From Nitzschia sp. pyKryTriq1 (taxonomy: Eukaryota > Bacillariophyta > Bacillariophyceae > Bacillariales > Bacillariaceae): 64,000 bases of DNA. The stretch spans positions 1,178,001 to 1,242,000 of the forward strand of contig OY101128.1 in NCBI GenBank assembly GCA_956465555.1. The letters run 5' to 3'. Both the position numbers and the translations under genes were made by a program. Positions within the stretch are counted from its first letter, which is position 1; each line of letters starts with the position of its first letter. The notes beneath the pieces are model-generated. The model had not been told where the DNA came from, made no database searches, and saw only the letters and a list, made by a program, of their open reading frames with translations. Below are positions 12,901 through 21,900 of the stretch, piece by piece.

Positions 12901-15900
12901 GTCCACTCGTTGGTCCTGAGGTAGGTCCACTCGTTGGTCCTGAGGTAGGTCGAGAGGTGGGTCCACTCGTTGGTCCCGAAGTTGGTCCCGAAGTTGGTCC
13001 TGACGTCGGTCCCGAAGTGGGTCCGGAGGTCGGTCCGGAAGTAGGTCCCGACGTGGGTCTCGATGTTGGTCCAGAAGTGGGTCCAGATGTAGGTCCAGAA
13101 GTGGGTCCAGATGTAGGTCCAGAAGTGGGCCCTGAGGTCGGTCCGGAGGTGGGTCCAGAAGTAGGTCCAGATGTAGGTCCAGAAGTTGGCCCTGAGGTGG
13201 GTCCCGAGGTCGGTCCGGAGGTGGGTCCAGACGTAGGTCCAGATGTAGGCCCCGAAGTGGGTCCAGATGTGGGTCCCGAAGTGGGAGAACTTGTTGGACC
13301 GGCCGTAGGATCCTCACTAGGGTACAAACTGGCTGAAGGGGCATCCGATGGGGCGTCACTAGGAGCGGGTGAGACAGTTGGTGAAGGCGTGGGTGCACCA
13401 GTGGGTCCCGAAGTAGGACCGGAGGTGGGTCCAGATGTAGGACCCGAGGTGGGTTCCGAAGTAGGGCCAGAAGTAGGTCCAGACGTCGGTCCCGAGGTAG
13501 GTCCCGATGTGGGTCCCGAAGTTGGTCTAGACGTGGGTCCAGAGGTAGGTCCCGAAGTTGGTCCAGAGGTGGGTCCCGAAGTAGGTCCTGAGGTCGGTCC
13601 CGAGGTCGGTCCCGAGGTCGGTCCCGAGGTAGGTCCCGAAGTAGGTCCCGAGGTAGGGCCCGAGGTCGGTCCCGAGGTCGGTCCGGAGGTAGGACCGGAG
13701 GTAGGACCGGAGGTAGGACCCAGGGTCGGTCCCGAGGTAGGTCCCGAGGTAGGTCCAGACGTGGGTCCTGAAGTGGGTCCGGAGGTGGGTCCTGAAGTGG
13801 GTCCTGAAGTGGGTCCCGAAGTAGGTCCGGAGGTAGGTCCTGACGTAGGTCCCGAGGTAGGTCCCGAAGTGGGGCCCGAGGTAGGACCCGAGGTAGGTCC
13901 ACTAGTTGGTCCTGAGGTAGGTCCACTCGTTGGTCCTGAGGTAGGTCCGGAGGTGGGTCCAGAAGTAGGTCCCGAGGTGGGCCCAGAGGTGGGTCCTGAG
14001 GTTGGTCCGGAAGTTGGTCCCGAAGTGGGTCCTGAGGTGGGTCCGGAAGTTGGTCCCGAGGTAGGTCCCGAGGTGGGTCCCGAGGTAGGTCCTGAGGTGG
14101 GTCCGGAAGTTGGTCCCGAAGTAGGTCCCGAGGTAGGTCCCGAGGTAGGTCCCGAGGTAGGTCCCGAGGTAGGTCCCGAGGTAGGTGCCGAGGTAGGTCC
14201 CGAGGTAGGTGCCGAGGTAGGTCCCGAAGTTGGTCCCGAGGTGGGTCCGGATGTGGGTCCCGAAGTTGGTCCCGAGGTGGGTCCCGAAGTGGGTCCGGAG
14301 GTGGGTCCAGAAGTTGGTCCAGAGGTGGGTCCAGAAGTAGGCCCAGATGTGGGGGTCGACGTTGGCACAGAGGTTGGAGGAGCACAGATGTCACGGCAAG
14401 ATGGTTCAAAATGGAAAATTGTTACGGGCACGTCCTCACCCGATGGCATCGAACAATATTTGCATTCTGTTACATTGACTTCTCCTGTCCACACAAAGAT
14501 GCTTATATCCGTGTACTCGTCAAAGCACAATGCCGTGAAGTCAAATGACTCTCCATATGCCAAATTTGTGGTATAATCGCATTCCGATACGCCGACGGCT
14601 TGGTGATAATTGACACTGACCATTACAACAGTCTTGTTTGTGAAGAGATTTGTTATTTCGATGGTGATGGAATCGCCATCGGCAGAAAGAATATTTACAG
14701 TCTCATTTGGGAGAGATAATGGAAATCCTTCTTGATGAACGAGATCCTCTTCGGTGATACCGTATTTTTCCCAGCAATCAGTGGGCTGAAAGCTGACCGA
14801 CGGGGTGGATGTTGGTGCCGAGGTGGGTCCCGAAGTGGGTCCCGAAGTCGGTCCGGATGTGGGTCCCGACGTGGGTCCGGATGTAGGTCCGGAGGTAGGT
14901 CCGGAGGTAGGTCCTGAGGTAGGTCCGGAGGTAGGTCCTGAGGTAGGTCCTGAGGTAGGTCCGGAGGTGGGTCCGGAGGTGGGTCCGGAGGTGGGTCCGG
15001 AGGTGGGTCCGGAGGTGGGTCCGGAGGTGGGTCCGAATGTGGGCCCAGAAGTGGGTCCGAATGTGGGCCCAGAAGTGGGTCCAGAAGTGGGTCCAGAAGT
15101 GGGTCCAGAAGTGGGTCCAGAAGTGGGTCCAGAAGTGGGTCCTGAGGTTGGTCCAGACGTGGGTCCAGACGTGGGTCCCGAAGTCGGTCCCGAGGTCGGT
15201 CCAGAAGTCGGTCCCGAGGTGGGTCCCGAGGTAGGTCCCGAGGTGGGTCCCGAGGTGGGTCCCGAAGTTGGTCCAGAGGTAGGCGCACTCGTTGGTCCTG
15301 ACGTAGGTCCGGAGGTGGGTCCACTCGTTGGTCCCGAGGTAGGTCCCGAGGTTGGTCCAGACGTGGGTCCCGAAGTGGGTCCTGAGGTGGGTCCGGAAGT
15401 TGGTCCCGAAGTAGGTCCCGAGGTAGGTCCCGAGGTAGGTCCCGAGGTAGGTCCCGAGGTAGGTCCCGAGGTAGGTGCCGAGGTAGGTCCCGAGGTAGGT
15501 CCCGAAGTTGGTCCCGAGGTGGGTCCGGAAGTGGGTCCCGAAGTGGGTCCGGAGGTGGGTCCACTCGTTGGTCCAGAGGTGGGTCCCGAAGTGGGTCCAG
15601 AGGTGGGTCCAGAGGTGGGTCCAGAAGTGGGTCCAGAAGTAGGTCCAGAAGTAGGTCCTGATGTGGGGGATCCAGTTGGGCCAGCTGTAGGATCCTCGCT
15701 TGGGTATAAACTAGCAGACGGAGCATCCGATGGTGCGTCGCTAGGGGCAGGTGAAACAGTGGGCAAAGGCGTTGGTGCACCTGTGGGTCCCGAGGTAGGT
15801 CCCGAGGTAGGTCCGGAGGTAGGTCCCGAGGTAGGTCCTGAAGTGGGTCCCGAGGTAGGTCCCGAAGTAGGTCCTGAAGTAGGTCCTGAAGTGGGTTCTG

Positions 15901-18900
15901 AAGTAGGCCCCGATGTGGGTCCTGAGGTAGGTCCCGACGTAGGTCCCGAGGTGGGACCTGATGTGGGTCGTGACGTGGGTCCCGATGTTGGTCCCGATGT
16001 TGGTCCCGATGTTGGTCCCGAGGTCGGCCCCGAGGTCGGTCCGGAGGTCGGTCCCATGGTCGGTCCGGAGGTCGGTCCCGAGGTCGGTCCCGAGGTAGGT
16101 CCCGAGGTAGGTCCCGAGGTAGGTCCCGAGGTAGGTCTCGAGGTAGGTCCCGAGGTTGGTCCCGAGGTAGGTCCCGAGGTTGGTCCCGAGGTAGGTCCCG
16201 AGGTAGGTCCCGAGGTAGGTCCTGAAGTGGGTCCTGAAGTGGGTCCCGAGGTGGGTCCCGAGGTGGGTCCCGAGGTAGGTCCGAAAGTGGGTCCTGACGT
16301 GGGTCCAGAGGTCGGTCCCGACGTTGGTCCAGAAGTTGGTCCTGACGTGGGTCCAGATGTCGGTCCCGACGTTGGTCCACGAGTTGGTCCAGAGGTGGGT
16401 CCCGAAGTCGGTCCAGACGTTGGTCCAGAAGTTGGTCCCGAGGTGGGTCCAGAGGTGGGTCCAGAAGTTGGTCCGGAGGTGGGTCCAGAAGTAGGTCCTG
16501 ATGTCGGGGATCCAGTTGGGCCAGCTGTAGGATCCTCGCTTGGGTATAAACTTGCTGAAGGAGCATCCGATGGTGCGTCGCTAGGGGCAGGTGAAACAGA
16601 GGGCGAAGGCGTTGGTGCACCTGTGGGTCCCGAGGTAGGTCCCGAGGTAGGTCCGGAGGTAGGTCCCGAGGTAGGTCCTGAAGTGGGTCCCGAGGTAGGT
16701 CCCGAAGTAGGTCCTGAAGTGGGTCCTGAAGTAGGTCCCGAGGTAGGTCCTGAGGTAGGTCCCGACGTAGGTCCAGATGTCGGTCCCGAGGTGGGACCTG
16801 ATGTGGGTCCTGACGTGGGTCCCGATGTTGGTCCCGATGTTGGTCCTGATGTTGGTCCAGATGTTGGTCCCGAGGTCGGTCCCGAGGTCGGTCCGGAGGT
16901 CGGTCCCGAGGTCGGTCCCGAGGTAGGTCCCGAGGTAGGTCCCGAGGTAGGTCCCGAGGTGGGTCCAGAGGTAGGTCCCGAGGTAGGTCCCGAGGTGGGA
17001 CCCGAGGTAGGTCCCGAGGTAGGTCCTGAAGTGGGTCCCGATGTGGGTCCAGAGGTAGGTCCTGAAGTGGGTCCCGATGTGGGTCCAGAGGTTGGTCCTG
17101 AAGTAGGTCCCGAGGTGGGTCCAGAGGTCGGTCCGAAAGTGGGTCCTGACGTGGGTCCAGAGGTCGGTCCCGACGTTGGTCCAGAAGTTGGTCCTGACGT
17201 GGGTCCAGAGGTCGGTCCCGACGTTGGTCCAGAAGTTGGTCCAGAGGTGGGTCCCGAAGTCGGTCCAGACGTTGGTCCAGAAGTTGGTCCTGACGTGGGT
17301 CCAGAGGTCGGTCCCGACGTTGGTCCAGACGTTGGTCCAGAAGTTGGTCCCGAAGTGGGACCAGAAGTTGGTCCCGAGGTGGGTCCAGAGGTGGGTCCAG
17401 AAGTTGGTCCGGAGGTGGGTCCAGAAGTAGGTCCTGATGTCGGGGATCCAGTTGGGCCAGCTGTAGGATCCTCGCTTGGGTATAAACTTGCCGAAGGAGC
17501 ATCCGATGGTGCGTCGCTAGGGGCAGGTGAAACAGTGGGCGAAGGCGTTGGTGCACCAGTGGGTCCCGAGGTAGGTCCTGAAGTGGGTCCAGAGGTGGGT
17601 CCCGAGGTAGGGCCCGAGGTAGGTCCCGAGGTAGGTCCCGAGGAGGGTCCCGAGGTAGGTCCCGAGGTAGGTCCCGAGGTCGGTCCTGATGTGGGTCCCG
17701 ACGTAGGTCCGGAAGTGGGTCCCGAGGTGGGTCCCGAGGTCGGTCCAGCAGTGGGTGCAGACGCGGGTCCCGAGGTCGGTCCCGAGGTCGGTCCTGAAGT
17801 GGGTCCAGAGGTGGGTCCCGAGGTAGGTCCCGAGGTAGGTCCCGAGGTAGGTCCCGAGGTAGGTCCCGAGGTGGGTCCAGAGGTAGGTCCCGAGGTGGGT
17901 CCAGAGGTAGGTCCTGAAGTGGGTCCCGATGTGGGTCCAGAGGTCGGTCCTGAAGTGGGTCCCGTGGTAGGTCCTGAAGTAGGTCCTGACGTGGGTCCAG
18001 AGGTCGGTCCTGAAGTGGGTCCCGAGGTAGGTCCTGAAGTAGGTCCTGACGTGGGTCCAGAGGTCGGTCCCGACGTTGGTCCTGAAGTTGGTCCTGAAGT
18101 TGGTCCTGACGTTGGTCCAGAAGTTGGTCCAGAGGTGGGTCCCGAAGTCGGTCCAGACGTTGGTCCCGAGGTGGGCCCAGAAGTTGGTCCAGAGGTGGGT
18201 CCAGAGGTGGGTCCAGAAGTTGGTCCAGAGGTGGGTCCGGAGGTGGGTCCAGAAGTAGGTCCTGATGTCGGGGATCCAGTTGGGCCAGCTGTAGGATCCT
18301 CGCTTGGGTATAAACTTGCCGAAGGAGCATCCGATGGTGCGTCGCTAGGGGCAGGTGAAACAGTGGGCGAAGGCGTTGGTGCACCAGTGGGTCCCGAGGT
18401 AGGTCCTGAAGTGGGTCCAGAGGTGGGTCCCGAGGTAGGGCCCGAGGTAGGTCCCGAGGTAGGTCCCGAGGTGGGTCCCGAGGTAGGTCCCGAGGTAGGT
18501 CCCGAGGTCGGTCCTGATGTGGGTCCAGAGGTGGGTCCCGAGGTAGGTCCTGATGTGGGACCTGACGTGGGACCTGACGTGGGTCCAGAGGTCGGTCCCG
18601 ACGTTGGTCCAGAAGTTGGTCCAGAGGTGGGTCCAGAAGTCGGTCCCGACGTTGGTCCAGAAGTTGGTCCTGAGGTTGGCCCAGAAGTTGGTCCCGAGGT
18701 GGGTCCAGAAGTTGGTCCTGACGTTGGTCCCGAGGTTGGTCCAGAAGTTGGTCCCGACGTTGGTCCCGAGGTGGGTCCAGAAGTTGGTCCTGACGTTGGT
18801 CCCGACGTTGGTCCCGAGGTAGGTCCCGAGGTAGGTCCCGAGGTAGGTCTAGAAGTTGGTCCCGAAGTGGGTCCGGAGGTTGGTCCAGAGGTGGGTCCAG

Positions 18901-21900
18901 ACGTTGGTCCTGAAGTGGGTCCCGACGTTGGGGACGACGTGGGTGGGCGAGTGTCTCCATCTTTTGTAGGCGCAGCAGATACGGTAGGGAGTGCGGTGGG
19001 GACAGCCGTCGGTCCCGAAGTAGGTCCAGAAGTCGGTCCCGAGGTGGGTCCCGAAGTCGGTCCCGAGGTGGGTCCCGAAGTCGGTCCCGAGGTGGGTCCC
19101 GAGGTGGGTCCCGAGGTGGGTCCCGAAGTAGGTCCCGAAGTAGGTCCCGAAGTAGGTCCCGAAGTAGGTCCCGAAGTAGGTCCCGAAGTCGGTCCCGAAG
19201 TCGGTCCCGAAGTAGGCCCTGAAGTAGGCCCTGAAGTGGGTCCTGAAGTTGGTCCTGCCACTGGTTCCTGGGTTGGAGGGACTGGGGTGGACTCGCAAGG
19301 CCATCCAGGTTTTTTCTCGCAAGGGACTACGAATGAATATACTACCACCTTGTCTGCATTAGCATCATCGCACGGGTCAACATCTTCGCTGTCTTCAGAA
19401 AACGCGATCACATCAATAAATGCAACTGCGATGTCGGGGTAATCTTGGTTAGAAACGCAGGTCGCCGTGAAGGTTGCACCATCGGTGGCAGAGTATGTTT
19501 TGCATTCGTAACCGTCTGCGGTTGGGTACTTTGCCTTCAAAGTAGTACCCCAAGCTTCTGGGACAAATTCTACCATGACATTGACAATATTGTAGGAAAC
19601 AACACTGATAGGCGGGGAGAGCGAGAAAGGATTTTCTTCTGGCGAAACAAGGATAGGGTCCAAACAGTAGTCAGGAGTCGGTGCGGCGGTTGGCCCGGCC
19701 GTAGGTCCCGCAGTAGGTCCTGCAGTCGGTCCCGCAGTAGGTCCTGCAGTCGGTGCGACGGTGGGTCCAGCGGTTGGTGCACCAGTCGGTCGGGCCGTTG
19801 GACCAGCAGTCGGGGCCAAGACAGGTGAGGCAGTGGGTCCAACAGTAGGTCCGGCAGTGCGCGGCCCACAGGCATTGCTGCCGTCGCAAGGAATCTTCAA
19901 GGTGTACGACACAACTTCGTTTGGGTCTTGTTTCTCCCATCCCTTTGCAAAATTACAGATCGCAGGCTTGGGGGAAGACATATCTTTAAAAGAGCCGTCG
20001 TGGATGAAAAGCTCGACTGATGCAAAGTTGTCCACACACGGAGCAGTATACACAGTCTCGGTTTCTGGACTGATCGTTTCCTTCTTGTCAGTCTCATTAC
20101 AAGTTACATTATTGAACACAGGTACCATCCAACTAATTGTACCGCTTGTCTTGTAATTCAGTTTGATACCAAATGTCACATTAGTAGTCTCTGATTGCTT
20201 GACGTCGACGGTCGCATTGAACGGGATATACTTCGGATCTCGAGTCACATACACCCCCTCGCCTTCAATGCAGTAGGTGACCTCGCTGGGTCCAACGGTT
20301 GGTCCGGCAGTGGGTCCGGCAGTCGGGGCCGAGACAGGTGCGGCAGTGGGTCCGACAGCAGGTGCGGCAGTGGGTCCCGCGGTGGGACCGGCAGTCGGTG
20401 CGACGGTGGGACCAGCGGTTGGTGCACCAGTCGGTCGGGCCGTTGGACCAGCAGTCGGGGCCAAGACAGGTGAGGCAGTGGGTCCGACAGTAGGTCCGGC
20501 AGTGCGCGGCCCACAGGCATTGCTGCCGTCGCAAGGAATCTTCAAGGTGTACGACACAACTTCGTTTGGGTCTTGTTTCTCCCATCCCTTTGCAAAATTA
20601 CAGATCGCAGGCTTGGGGGAAGACATATCTTTAAAAGAGCCGTCGTGGATGAAAAGCTCGACTGATGCAAGGTTGTCCACACACGGAGCAGTATACACAG
20701 TCTCGGTTTCTGGACTGATCGTTTCCTTCTTGTCAGTCTCATTACAAGTTACATTATTGAACACAGGTACCATCCAACTAATTGTACCGCTTGTCTTGTA
20801 ATTCAGTTTGATACCAAATGTCACATTAGTAGTCTCTGATTGCTTGACGTCGACGGTCGCATTGAACGGGATATACTTCGGATCTCGAGTCACATACACC
20901 CCCTCGCCTTCAATGCAGTAGGTGATCTCGCTGGGTCCAACGGTTGGTCCGGCAGTGGGTCCGGCAGTCGGTTCCAAAGTATCTTCTGGGCCTGAGAATG
21001 GTTCAACGGGAGCACCAAAAGGAGCGGCCGTGGGGACAACACCATCAGTAAAAGAGAAGCCCGGCTTGCCTTTCTGCCCAACTTCGCCTGTGGGAGCCAT
21101 GCTGGGGGTATCACTCGGAGCGTCGCTAACGTCCTCTTCGTTGGAGGGCTTCGGTCCACGGCGCTTATTCCCACCAACTTCGCCTGTGGGAGCCATGCTG
21201 GGGGTATCACTCGGAGCGTCGCTGACGTCCTCTTCGTTGGAGGGCTTCGGTCCACGGCGCTTATTCCCACCACCGTCGCCTGTGGGAGCCATGCTGGGGG
21301 TATCACTCGGAGCGTCGCTGACGTCCTCTTCGTTGGAGGGCTTCGGTCCACGGCGGCGTCCACCTTCGCCTGTGGGAGCCATGCTGGGGGTATCACTCGG
21401 AGCGTCGCTGTCGTCCTCTTCCTTAGGTCCACGGCGGCGTCCACCTTCGCCCGTGGGAGCCATACTGGGGGTATCACTCGGAGCGTCGCTGAGGTCCGCC
21501 TCATTAGAGGGGTTACTACGGCGGCGCCCACCTTCGCCAGTGGGAGCCATGCTCGGGGTGTCACTCGGAGCGTCGCTGTCCGCGTCAGGAGGCGGGCCCG
21601 GCTCCACATCACCATCAGTGCCCTGGGCTTCGGAGTCCCCATCGCGATTGGCATCATCCACGCCCGAGGGGGACTGAGAAGGCTCCATAGACACGGAAGG
21701 CATCTGAGAGTTACACCAGACATGCTTTCGCGGACCGACCTTGCCCATGTTTCCGAAACACTCATCCTTGGTGGGGGCTTGAGAAGCAACGGAATCGATA
21801 GACCCCGATGGGAAGTCGCCAGCGAACGTCTGCGGAGCACTCACGGGGCCAGCAACGGGGCTGGCCGTAGGGACTCCTTCTGCCTGGCGGGGTTCCATTT

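Noticed and set aside
3655-19260. CRISPR-like array
   Set aside because: Units are contiguous 12-mers with no unique spacers of CRISPR length, and the region is coding in a eukaryote.
3655-19260. Collagen-like repeat
   Set aside because: Glycine recurs every fourth residue, not every third, so no triple helix is expected.
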